Below are positions 1 to 6,184 of a stretch of DNA of 7,730 bases, piece after piece. Numbering within the stretch: position 1 is the first letter of the stretch; each line of letters begins with the position of its first letter. Below the pieces are notes generated by a model, which was not told the DNA's origin, ran no database searches, and saw nothing but the letters and a program-made list of their open reading frames with translations. Position numbers and translations under genes: made by a program. This stretch comes from an uncultured Clostridia bacterium. Its GTDB lineage: Bacteria; Bacillota; Clostridia; Christensenellales; Aristaeellaceae. The DNA lies in the NCBI GenBank assembly GCA_934615235.1, contig CAKTTL010000117.1, positions 1 to 7,730 of the forward strand, read 5' to 3'.

Positions 1-16
1 GGGGAGGCGGCTTTTT

Positions 17-60
17 GCGAGAGGGAGTCTTCTTTCAGGAGAAAGAAGCCCCCCTCTCGC
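17..60. repeat. Hairpin A of repeat copy 1
   Basis: Arms CTTCTTTC (29-36) and GAAAGAAG (41-48) enclose a 4-nt loop. After a 3-nt internal mismatch (26-28 against 49-51) the stem continues with 17-25 pairing to 52-60. It corresponds to the perfect 22-bp hairpin at 6226-6271 in copy 2. Confidence 0.75.
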
Positions 61-184
61 GCTCTCCCCCAAGAAAGCCGCATGGGTTTTCCTGTTCCGG
101 CGCAGCCGTGAAAAGAAACGCCCGCGCCCGCCGCCCTCTCCGGGCGGCGGACGCGGGAAAGCGGCTTTCTTCTGGAAAGGGGGT

Positions 185-234
185 CCAGGGGGAAAACCTC
201 TTCTTTCTCCTGAAAGAAGAGGTTTTCCCCCTGG
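185..234. repeat. Hairpin B of repeat copy 1 (23-bp perfect stem)
   Basis: Arm 185-207 is the exact reverse complement of arm 212-234, with a 4-nt loop TCCT at 208-211. The arm is purine-rich at first (CCAGGGGGAAAA) and then pyrimidine-rich (CTCTTCTTTC). It ends 8 nt from the permease gene's stop codon. The outer stem CCAGGGGG is shared with the hairpin at 6424-6475, while the inner stem differs but still pairs. Confidence 0.85.
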
Positions 235-241
235 CGTCCCC

Positions 242-2266
242 TCACCCCTTCGCTACAATGTGATAATACGCGTTGGAAGTTGCCCGGTATACGATGGTGT
301 AGAAGGCGGCGAAGACGACGAAGCTGGCCGCGGTTACGCCGACGAGCAGGGTAAGGTTGGTGAGGTTGAAAAGGATGAGGATTTTGCGGATGAAGGGGAA
401 AGCGAAGGCGAGGTGCAGCGCGGCGAAGACGAGGGGAAGGAAAAAGACCATCAGCAGCTGCGCGTTGATGCTGCGGCGAATATCCTGCCGGGTCATGCCG
501 ACCTTCTGCATGATATCGAAGCGCGCCTGATCCTCGTAGCCTTCGGAGATCTGCTTGTAGTAGATGATGAGCACGGCGGCAGAGACGAACACGAAGCTGA
601 GCAGGATGCCCAGGAAGAACAGGCCGCCGTAGGTGCCGTAGAAATCGCCGCGTTCGCCGGCCGCGCTCTGGCAATCGATATTGCCCATGCCGAGCGCGCC
701 GGTTTCGCGCAGGTCGCGCAGGGTGTAATAAATTTCGCGGTTGAGCGCGATCTGCGCGTCCTCGTCGAGGTCGGTGTCGAAGCCGCAGAACCAGGACAGG
801 GAGATGGCCGTGCTGTCCTTCTCGAACAGGCGGAAAGCGATCGCGTTGAAGTCGGACACGACGACGAACATCGACGGGAGAATCTGCGCCGCGGCGCTGC
901 CGGGCACGGGGAAGGAATCGAGCGTATGCACGCGATAACTGCCGCCGCCGGCGATTTCGAGCGAATCGGACTGGAACCGGATGTGCACGGGGTACATGAG
1001 CGCCTCGCCCGCAGCGAGCGTTTCGTTCGTGCCGGCCATGGTGTTATAATCGGACAGCGGGATCAGGTACGCCTGGCAGAGATTGCCGACGGAGAGCATA
1101 TTCGCGGCGGATGAATCGGTCATGCTCGTATCGAGCACGCCGTCCTTGAATAGTCCGGCGATATACGCGGAGCGATAGGCGGCCGCGTTTTTTTCAGCCG
1201 CGCCATGCGCGGCGATAACATCCTTCGCCGCGGCCTGCATCTTGCCGACGGCCTCGTCCGACGCGTCGCCCGGCGTGGGCAGGATGACGGAGATTTCAAT
1301 CTGGTTCGGGTAGCGCGTGCGCAGGGAATCTTCCGCGCCGAAGAAGAGGCAGGTGGTGGTGGAGATCATCACGAGCACCATTGTGGCGAGGATACAGATG
1401 GACGCGAGACCCGCGCCGTTGCGCTTCATGCGATAGGCCATGGAAGAGACGGAAACGAAATGCCGCGGCTGGTAATAGAACTTCTTATCCCACTTGAGGA
1501 TGCGGCAGACGACGACGGAGCCCGCGATAAACAGCAGATACGTGCCCACCACGACCATCAGCACGGCGACAAAGAACAGCGATACGGCCGAGACGGGGTT
1601 ATCGATTCTGACGGAGATGATATACGCGGCGACGAGCAGCGCCGCGCCGAGCAGGCCGAGGAACCAGTTGGCGCGCGGCGGCTTTTCGCCCGCGCTTTCG
1701 GCGCGCATCAGATCGACCGGCCGCGCGGCGCAGACCTGACGCAACGCGTTGAGGAAAATGACGAGGAACACGCCTGCATAGAACAGAACCGACTGCCATA
1801 GCGCCGCGCCGGAGACGGTAAAGGCGAGGGTCGCCTTTTCGCCGAGGAGGTTGACGAGCAGCAGCTCCGACAGCTTCGACAGACCGACGCCCAGCGCGAG
1901 TCCCGAAACCAGAGAAACCAGCGCCACGAGGAACGATTCCCACGCGAGAATGCGCGCGAGGTTGCGCTTATCCATGCCGAGGATATTATACAGCCCGAAC
2001 TCGCGCTTGCGGCGGCGCATGAGGAACGAATTGGTATAGAACAGAAACAGCACTGAGAAAACGAGAATGACCATCGTGCCCATGCCAAGCATGGCCTGTA
2101 CGGAATCGCCGCCCTTCATTGCGGCGAGAACGGGCGAGGTGGCCAGATACGCGACGATATAGTACATCATGACCATGCACGCGCAGGTGAGCAGATAGGG
2201 GAGATAGAGCCGTTTGTTTTTGCGCATGCCGGTTACGGCGAGCTTTGCGTAGAAGCCGGTTTTCAC
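242..2266 (-). CDS. FtsX-family ABC transporter permease, BceB-like
   Basis: Membrane subunit of a BceAB-type exporter, 674 aa, close to the usual BceB length. The layout fits the family: TM1 at about residues 21-41, TM2 at 62-80, a cluster of further helices to about 310, a large extracytoplasmic domain at about 310-545, and three C-terminal helices (546-570, 602-622, 638-660). The FtsX cytoplasmic motif appears twice, as KREFGLYNILGMDK (88-101) and as RFDIMQKVGMTRQDI (582-596). The start is GTG at 2264-2266, overlapping the TGA stop of the upstream ATPase gene by 4 nt (GTGA). There is only a weak ribosome site in front, so translation is probably coupled. In this family the large domain senses or binds cell-wall-active peptides such as bacitracin; the substrate here is unknown. 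Palindromic repeat copy 1 starts 8 nt after the stop. Family assignment is firm, substrate is inference. Confidence 0.93.
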   Translation of the reverse strand: MKTGFYAKLAVTGMRKNKRLYLPYLLTCACMVMMYYIVAYLATSPVLAAMKGGDSVQAMLGMGTMVILVFSVLFLFYTNSFLMRRRKREFGLYNILGMDKRNLARILAWESFLVALVSLVSGLALGVGLSKLSELLLVNLLGEKATLAFTVSGAALWQSVLFYAGVFLVIFLNALRQVCAARPVDLMRAESAGEKPPRANWFLGLLGAALLVAAYIISVRIDNPVSAVSLFFVAVLMVVVGTYLLFIAGSVVVCRILKWDKKFYYQPRHFVSVSSMAYRMKRNGAGLASICILATMVLVMISTTTCLFFGAEDSLRTRYPNQIEISVILPTPGDASDEAVGKMQAAAKDVIAAHGAAEKNAAAYRSAYIAGLFKDGVLDTSMTDSSAANMLSVGNLCQAYLIPLSDYNTMAGTNETLAAGEALMYPVHIRFQSDSLEIAGGGSYRVHTLDSFPVPGSAAAQILPSMFVVVSDFNAIAFRLFEKDSTAISLSWFCGFDTDLDEDAQIALNREIYYTLRDLRETGALGMGNIDCQSAAGERGDFYGTYGGLFFLGILLSFVFVSAAVLIIYYKQISEGYEDQARFDIMQKVGMTRQDIRRSINAQLLMVFFLPLVFAALHLAFAFPFIRKILILFNLTNLTLLVGVTAASFVVFAAFYTIVYRATSNAYYHIVAKG

Positions 2267-3027
2267 TGCCTGTCACCGCCCGTCGTGAGCATGGTGAGCG
2301 TATCGGAGATGCGCTGATAAAGCTGCTCGTTCGTATTCTCGCCGCGATAGAGCTGATGGAACACTTCGCCGTCCTTGATGAACAGCACGCGCCCCGCGTG
2401 GCTGGCGGCCTTGACCGAATGGGTGACCATGATGATGGTCTGCCCGCCGAGGTTGATTTCGCCGAAGAGCCGGAGCAGTTCGTCCGTCGCGCGGGAATCG
2501 AGCGCGCCGGTCGGTTCGTCGGCGAGGATCAGGCGCGGTTTCGTAATCAGCGCGCGGGCGACGGCGGCGCGCTGTTTCTGGCCGCCCGAGACCTCGTAGG
2601 GGTATTTTTTGAGCAGTTCCAGAATGCCCAGATGCCGCGCGATGGGGATCAGCCGGGTACGCATATCGGCGTAGGGCTTTCCGGCGAGCACCATGGGCAG
2701 ATAGATATTGTCCTCGAGGGTGAAGGTGTCGAGGAGGTTGAACTCCTGAAACACGAAGCCGAGATGATCGCGGCGGAAGGCGGAAATTTCGCTTTCCCGC
2801 ACGTCCGCGAGGTTTTTGCCGTCGAGCAGGACGGAGCCGGCCGTGGGCTTATCGAGCGCGGCGAGGATGTTGAGCAGCGTCGTTTTGCCCGAGCCGCTCT
2901 CGCCCATGACGGCGACGTATTCGCCTTCCTCCACGCTGAAATTGACGTTGCGCAGCGCCTCCACCTTGTTGGCGCCAAAGCGCGAAGTGTAAACCTTCTT
3001 CAGGCCTTCAACCTGCAAAATGCTCAT
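2263..3027 (-). CDS. ABC transporter ATP-binding protein, BceA/LolD/MacB type
   Basis: Cytoplasmic ATPase that powers the adjoining FtsX-type permease, 254 aa, normal for the family. All nucleotide-binding motifs are present and intact: Walker A GESGSGKT (42-49), Q-loop Q94, signature VSGGQKQR (146-153), Walker B LILADEP (166-172) with catalytic E171, D-loop ALDS (175-178) and switch histidine H203. The start is ATG at 3025-3027, preceded by AAGGAGGAG (3035-3043) at a suitable distance. Another ATG at 3030-3032 reads Met-Gln-stop and is not the gene start. A TATAAT box at 3060-3065 and a dyad at 3068-3086 point to a regulated promoter just upstream. BceAB genes usually lie beside a BceRS two-component system; none is upstream here, and the downstream side ends at a repeat and the window edge. 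Confidence 0.95.
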   Translation of the reverse strand: MSILQVEGLKKVYTSRFGANKVEALRNVNFSVEEGEYVAVMGESGSGKTTLLNILAALDKPTAGSVLLDGKNLADVRESEISAFRRDHLGFVFQEFNLLDTFTLEDNIYLPMVLAGKPYADMRTRLIPIARHLGILELLKKYPYEVSGGQKQRAAVARALITKPRLILADEPTGALDSRATDELLRLFGEINLGGQTIIMVTHSVKAASHAGRVLFIKDGEVFHQLYRGENTNEQLYQRISDTLTMLTTGGDRQ

Positions 3028-3059
3028 TGCATTGCTCCTCCTTGTTTGCTTTCGGAGGG

Positions 3060-3089
3060 ATTATAGCAGACGCGCGGGGCGCGTCTCCA
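3060..3089 (-). promoter_or_regulatory. Predicted promoter of the BceAB-type operon
   Basis: On the minus strand a perfect -10 box TATAAT occupies 3065-3060. A weak -35 candidate, TGGAGA, lies at 3089-3084 with an 18-nt spacer. The ribosome site and ATG follow about 20 to 35 nt downstream. A poor -35 box with a perfect -10 fits an activated promoter. Confidence 0.6.
3068..3086. promoter_or_regulatory. Dyad in the operon promoter spacer, candidate operator
   Basis: Perfect 8-bp inverted repeat AGACGCGC-GGG-GCGCGTCT lying between, and touching, the predicted -35 and -10 boxes of the BceAB-type operon. It is not followed by a T-run on either strand (minus-strand tail GCTATAAT), so an operator is more likely than a terminator for the SLOG gene upstream, though a weak terminator is not excluded. 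Confidence 0.45.
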
Positions 3090-3098
3090 TCGATTCGC

Positions 3099-3129
3099 CT
3101 TACAGTTTGGGGCGGAAATCTTACGGTTT
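3099..3129. promoter_or_regulatory. 21-bp-phased direct repeats upstream of the BceAB-type promoter
   Basis: CTTACAGTTT (3099-3108) and CTTACGGTTT (3120-3129) are 9/10 identical and start 21 nt apart, two helical turns. They lie just upstream of the predicted -35. Winged-helix response regulators of the OmpR/PhoB kind, which includes BceR, often bind such phased direct repeats upstream of a weak -35. The second repeat overlaps the end of the SLOG reading frame (stop at 3121-3123), so part of the match may be chance. Confidence 0.35.
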
Positions 3130-3183
3130 TGTAAGGTTTGAAGATACATTCTGATGCGATGAGGCGGAATCCTTCTCTTTGGT

Positions 3184-3347
3184 TAGGGTGTATCTGAAAA
3201 AGGAAGAGGCGACAGCACGAGCGGATTTTTCGTCAGTTCAAGGAGGGAAATCGAAGGTTTAGTGGGGCTAAATCGAGATTTCCCGACGCGGAAATGGCGG
3301 AAAAGACGCCGTGATGGAGTCTCAGGGAATTTTTCAGATACATCCTA
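3184..3347 (+). mobile_element. MITE-like element, copy 1
   Basis: A 164-bp element, counting flanking TA at both ends. It begins TAGGGTGTATCTGAAAAA and ends TTTTTCAGATACATCCTA, giving terminal inverted repeats of about 16-18 bp with one mismatch. It carries an imperfect internal dyad (GGGAAATC at 3245-3252 with GATTTCCC at 3277-3284) and no coding capacity. Excising the element and one TA restores the SLOG reading frame (TCT TTA ACC), direct evidence for a TA target duplication. It adds Gly-Cys-Ile-stop to the SLOG fragment. TA duplication fits elements moved by an IS630/Tc1-like or IS5 (IS427-group) transposase; which one is inference. Confidence 0.85.
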
Positions 3348-3646
3348 AAGAAAGAATATGCTTTCCCTGTTCCTTTGCAATTTTTACATACTTGGCCGCT
3401 TGACCTGATGTGTAAGAAACGTATGAAATAACGTATTCGCATTGAGAAATCATCCATTTGTTTCTCCACGGAATACGAAAGCGATAAGGAACGTTTTCGA
3501 TTCCTTCCGGAAAGACGGATGGCGTATTTGGGGCCGCGGTGTTTGGCAGGTAGGCAAATACGATAGAATAGTGAATCTGGGCGTAAGTCGATTGAATTTT
3601 CTGCAATGATCGGAGCGCCATTGCGTCAAAATTCCCTTGGTTTCCT

Positions 3647-3810
3647 TAGGGTGTATCTGAAAAATTCCCTGAAAATCCATCACGGCGTCTTTTCCGCCAT
3701 TTCGGCGTCGGGAAATCTCGATTTAGCCCCGCTAAACCTTCGATTTCCCTCCTTGAACTGACGAAAAATCCGCTCGTGCTGTCGCCTCTTCCTTTTTCAG
3801 ATACACCCTA
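3647..3810 (-). mobile_element. MITE-like element, copy 2 (opposite orientation)
   Basis: The reverse complement of this 164-bp stretch matches the element at 3184-3347 with about 5 substitutions, so the copies are recent. Its terminal repeats TAGGGTGTATCTGAAAAA and TTTTTCAGATACACCCTA are perfect and are flanked by TA. It interrupts the SLOG gene within the codon after FY. Removing the element plus one TA leaves one A too many for the frame, which points either to an imprecise junction or to a later single-base insertion in the dead gene. Confidence 0.85.
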
Positions 3811-3941
3811 CGTAAAATGTTCTTACACCGTATTGATCGATGGCTTCTTTGATGATTTCAAGAAGTTTAGTTTCCAGACTGTTTGGCGCGTCGTGATGAC
3901 CGAAAAAAGTACAGGCTGGCATTTTTTATCACTCCATGCTT

Positions 3942-4015
3942 TTGACCAATATAACGGTCAATATTTTCCTTCAGTATTGCATAAAATGGCCACAACTGCA
4001 ACCAATATTGGTCAA
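3942..4015. promoter_or_regulatory. Divergent intergenic region with paired operator-like sites
   Basis: TTGACCAATAT on the plus strand (3942-3952) is repeated exactly on the minus strand (4015-4005). Each copy is also half of a local dyad: TTGACC-N8-GGTCAA at 3942-3961 and ACCAATATTGGT at 4001-4012. The sites lie between the SLOG start (3922) and the XRE start (4029), where an autoregulating XRE protein would be expected to bind. Promoter boxes are weak: TTGCAG-17-AATACT can be read on the minus strand toward the SLOG gene, and TAAAAT at 3982-3987 on the plus strand. Confidence 0.55.
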
Positions 4016-4028
4016 TCCTGGAGGAAAA

Positions 4029-4277
4029 ATGGAACAGAAACTCCGACGCGACCGCTCCATGGGCGACAACCTGCGCAAACTTCGCCTGGAACGCCGGCTT
4101 TCGCAGGAGAAGCTGTGCGCGCAGCTGCAGCGCATGGGCTGCGACATTGGCCGCACGACATATGAAAAATACGAGACTGGCGAGCTGAACATCCGCATCA
4201 GCGTGCTGGTTGCGCTGCGGAAAATCTACGGCTGTTCTTATGACGCTTTTTTCGAGGGCCTGGACGAAACCGAATAG
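4029..4277 (+). CDS. Small XRE-family (HTH_3) transcriptional regulator
   Basis: An 82-aa DNA-binding protein consisting almost wholly of one Cro/C1-type helix-turn-helix domain. GDNLRKLRLERRLSQEKLCA (12-31) gives helices 1 and 2, GRTTYEKYETGELNI (41-55) covers the recognition helix and the following turn, and LVALRKIYGCSYDAFFEGL (60-78) forms the closing helices. ATG at 4029 was chosen over the in-frame ATG at 3936 because GGAGG (4020-4024) sits just in front, the domain begins soon after, and the upstream stretch carries operator-like repeats instead of protein-like sequence. It diverges from the broken SLOG gene across an intergenic region with paired inverted sites, so it likely represses itself and once controlled that gene. 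Its base composition matches the GC-rich neighbours better than the SLOG gene does. It appears intact. Confidence 0.88.
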   Translation: MEQKLRRDRSMGDNLRKLRLERRLSQEKLCAQLQRMGCDIGRTTYEKYETGELNIRISVLVALRKIYGCSYDAFFEGLDETE

Positions 4278-4341
4278 CCGCATGTTTCATTTCCGCGCTC
4301 TGCGCGGGAAAATAACGCCGGTTTGCCGTCCTGTGGAAAAG

Positions 4342-4370
4342 TGGACTTCCCCCTGCGCGTGTGTTATAAT
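4342..4370 (+). promoter_or_regulatory. Sigma-70/SigA-type promoter for the AraC-family gene
   Basis: TGGACT (4342-4347, 4 of 6 matches to TTGACA), a 17-nt spacer and a perfect TATAAT (4365-4370). Transcription would begin near 4377, leaving a leader of roughly 40 nt before the ATG at 4415. Confidence 0.75.
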
Positions 4371-4414
4371 AAAACAATCGAAACGCAGCGCGAAAAGAGA
4401 GGGAACCGGACGGC

Positions 4415-6184
4415 ATGAGCGGCTTGAAAAACAGATCGAAATCGGTTATCCTTCGCTGGGCGGCGACGTATCTGCTGATTCTGCTCATTCCGCTGACCTG
4501 CTTTACCTACAGCTCCCTGCATATGACGGAAACGGTCAAGCAGCAGATTTCCGCCTCGAACGAGGTGGTCATTTCCTCCGTCGCCGAGGAAATGGACCGG
4601 AAGCTGAACATCCTCAACGCCGCGTTTTCCTTTACCTATACCCGGCGCGACCTGCGCGATTCCTGTTACGCGCAGAACGACGATAAATTTCCCACCCGCT
4701 ATGTCCGCAATATCTGGGAAGCGATCAAGGGGTATATCGACAGCCCCACCTCCGCGGTGAACATTCTCATTTATTATCCTGAGCGGGATTACATCATCGC
4801 CGGACAGACGGCGAACGATTTCGACGCGTTCTACACCATGCAGCGCACCTTCGGCACCGCGCTTTCGGCCGACGAATGGCGCGAGCTGCTCTCGGGCGAG
4901 TATAACGGCGTGTCGTACTTTTTCTCGCGCGAACTGCGCGGCGAAAGCCATGAAAACTGCATCGTTCTGGCCAACTCCATGCGCTATTACAGCCGCCGGG
5001 CGAACCTGTTTATCACCATCCCGCTCGACGAGGTGCAGAGCCTTATGGACGGGCTGACGGACCGATATCTCATGCTCGCCGATAAAAACGGAACCGCGCT
5101 CTATCTTTCCGACGACGTGCCCGCGCTCGATTCTATCGACCTTTCCCGCGAGAGCGGCTCGTATATCACCGCCGCGGATGGGCGGCGCTACGTCTGCGAT
5201 TACCGCAAATCAGGCGTCAACACATGGTACTACGCCATCTTCACGGCCGAAACGAGCTACTGGTCCACGCTCAACGCGCTGCGGCTTGTCACCGTGCTGA
5301 GCATCGCGACGGCGCTCGTGCTGGGCGTGCTGCTTTCCGTCGTTTTCCTGCAGCGCAATTACCGCCCCGTCGACAAGCTGATGCGCCTGACCAACCCGTC
5401 GCGCCCGCGCGCGAACGAGTTCGAGTGGATCGAGCGCTCCATCCGCAGCCTTGCGGACGAGAAAAACGCCATGCGAGAGACGCTCGATCAGCAATCCGCC
5501 GAGCTGCAGGAATATCGCGCGCTTTCCGAAACGGAGGATTCGCTGCGCGAGAATTTCATGCCGCGCCTGATTGAAATGCTGCGCGCAGGCGCGCCGGAGG
5601 AGGCGCAGCGGCTGACGGACGAGCTCTTCGCCGCGCACGAGGATATCGCGACCGCGTCGTTCCCGCTGTTCCGCATTTGCGTGCTTGAGCAGCTTTATCC
5701 GATCCTGAACGCCTATTACGCCGCCACGGCCGATCCGGCCGCGCGCCAGATGCTCATGCTGAACATGGAAAACGTCATGGCCGCGCCGGACGCCGCCAGT
5801 CTGCGGGACGCCTTCTCCCGTCTGGTGCAGTACGCCTCCTCTTCTCTGCGCGCTCCGCGCGGCGAGGACGCGGACTCCCCGGCGCAGCAGATCTGCGAAT
5901 ATGTTCAGCAGCACTACTGCGAGTACGATCTGAACGTCAGCCGCGTCGCCGAAGCCTTCGGCCGCCACCCGCAGACCGTCTCCCGCCAGTTTTCCACCGA
6001 GATGCACGTCTCGCTTCTCGATTACATCAACACCCTCCGCATCGATCACGCCGTCAGCCTCCTGCAGACCACGCGCCTCTCCATCGAAGAAATCGCTCAA
6101 CAGTCCGGCTTCTCCGACGCGCGCACCTTCCGCCGCGTTTTCAGCAAGGCGAAGGGCGCGAACCCGAGCGCGTACAGGGAGTGA
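4415..6184 (+). CDS. Membrane-anchored AraC-family transcriptional regulator (YesN-like, two TM helices)
   Basis: A 589-aa one-component sensor/regulator. A basic N-terminus (NRSKSVILRW) precedes TM1 at about 12-32. Residues 33-285 form an extracytoplasmic sensing region typical of Cache-like domains, TM2 follows at about 287-312, and a charged, probably coiled linker (about 335-375) leads through a helical region to the AraC DNA-binding domain at 490-589. That domain shows both helix-turn-helix units: LNVSRVAEAFGRHPQTVSRQF (506-526), and LSIEEIAQQSGFSDARTFRR (555-574) with the C-terminal KGANPSAYRE. ATG at 4415 follows AGAGAGGG (4396-4403) after 11 nt. Family members of this layout often exceed 700 aa, so the central part is short. 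In Firmicutes such proteins usually control nearby carbohydrate transport or breakdown genes; none lies in this window, so the target and signal are unknown. Confidence 0.92.
   Translation: MSGLKNRSKSVILRWAATYLLILLIPLTCFTYSSLHMTETVKQQISASNEVVISSVAEEMDRKLNILNAAFSFTYTRRDLRDSCYAQNDDKFPTRYVRNIWEAIKGYIDSPTSAVNILIYYPERDYIIAGQTANDFDAFYTMQRTFGTALSADEWRELLSGEYNGVSYFFSRELRGESHENCIVLANSMRYYSRRANLFITIPLDEVQSLMDGLTDRYLMLADKNGTALYLSDDVPALDSIDLSRESGSYITAADGRRYVCDYRKSGVNTWYYAIFTAETSYWSTLNALRLVTVLSIATALVLGVLLSVVFLQRNYRPVDKLMRLTNPSRPRANEFEWIERSIRSLADEKNAMRETLDQQSAELQEYRALSETEDSLRENFMPRLIEMLRAGAPEEAQRLTDELFAAHEDIATASFPLFRICVLEQLYPILNAYYAATADPAARQMLMLNMENVMAAPDAASLRDAFSRLVQYASSSLRAPRGEDADSPAQQICEYVQQHYCEYDLNVSRVAEAFGRHPQTVSRQFSTEMHVSLLDYINTLRIDHAVSLLQTTRLSIEEIAQQSGFSDARTFRRVFSKAKGANPSAYRE

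Larger units (their letters stand above)
1..234. repeat. Composite palindromic intergenic repeat, copy 1 (left end at or beyond window edge)
   Basis: A non-coding block made of nested inverted repeats. In order: hairpin A (17-60); the block AAGAAAGCCGC at 71-81, which pairs perfectly with GCGGCTTTCTT at 161-171; between these a GC-rich hairpin (121-157, core arms 128-136 and 142-150); then GGGGGTCC leading into hairpin B (185-234). The same modules recur in the same order and orientation at about 6212-6475, so this is a dispersed repeat and not chance secondary structure. It lies directly beyond the stop codon of the minus-strand permease gene. No run of T follows hairpin B in the permease direction, so it is not an ordinary Rho-independent terminator, though it could still stabilise or end the transcript. 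Similarity to copy 2 reaches back to about position 1, so the true left end may lie outside the window. Confidence 0.8.
3121..3922 (-). pseudogene. SLOG-family (DUF1273-like) gene split by two MITE-like insertions
   Basis: Three collinear minus-strand pieces form one protein of about 158 aa. Piece 1 (3811-3922) starts ATG, MPACTFFGHHDAPN, and runs to residues 36-37, FY. Piece 2 (3348-3646) resumes at GNQGNFDAMALRSL and runs through FAYLP, FPEGIENVPYRF, RNKWMI and CEYVISYVSY to KHILSL. Piece 3 (3121-3183) gives TKEKDSASSHQNVSSN and a TAA stop. The FYxGNQGNFD junction, GH(R/H)D start and RNxxM..cdyvi.YV core are what I recognise from small SLOG Rossmann-fold proteins, thought to bind nucleotide-type ligands. 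Removing the left element with one TA restores the frame exactly; at the right element one extra A remains, so a -1 correction is needed. A ribosome-site-like GGAGTG stands 8 nt before the ATG. The gene is visibly AT-richer than its neighbours, which suggests acquisition. The first insertion cuts the glycine-rich loop region, so the product is almost surely non-functional. Confidence 0.8.

Noticed and set aside
1..240. CRISPR array or Rho-independent terminator in the hairpin region
   Set aside because: No regularly spaced identical repeats with unique spacers, and no T-run after hairpin B in the permease direction.
15..263. Plus-strand frame of 82 aa across repeat copy 1
   Set aside because: It runs through nested hairpins and ends inside the permease gene; no ribosome site and a low-complexity translation matching that of copy 2.
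260..1114. Long plus-strand open frame (284 aa) antisense to the permease gene
   Set aside because: It is antisense to a clear BceB-like gene, lacks a ribosome site, and has the Glu/Asp/His/Gly-rich composition expected from the opposite strand of a GC-rich gene.
2245..3066. Plus-strand open frame (273 aa) antisense to the ATPase gene
   Set aside because: It lies opposite a gene with all ABC ATPase motifs intact and shows no recognisable domain; a shadow of GC-rich codon use.
3334..3621. Free-standing 95-aa minus-strand gene starting MALRSL
   Set aside because: The ATG is internal to the SLOG frame: GNQGNFDA lies in frame just upstream, and the stop comes from the inserted element.
3936..4028. 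Longer start for the XRE regulator at 3936
   Set aside because: No ribosome site there, the stretch carries operator-like dyads, and the 4029 start has GGAGG just upstream.
4293..4307. CCGCGC/GCGCGG hairpin after the XRE gene as a terminator
   Set aside because: The stem is only 6 bp and no T-run follows on either strand; too weak to list as a terminator.
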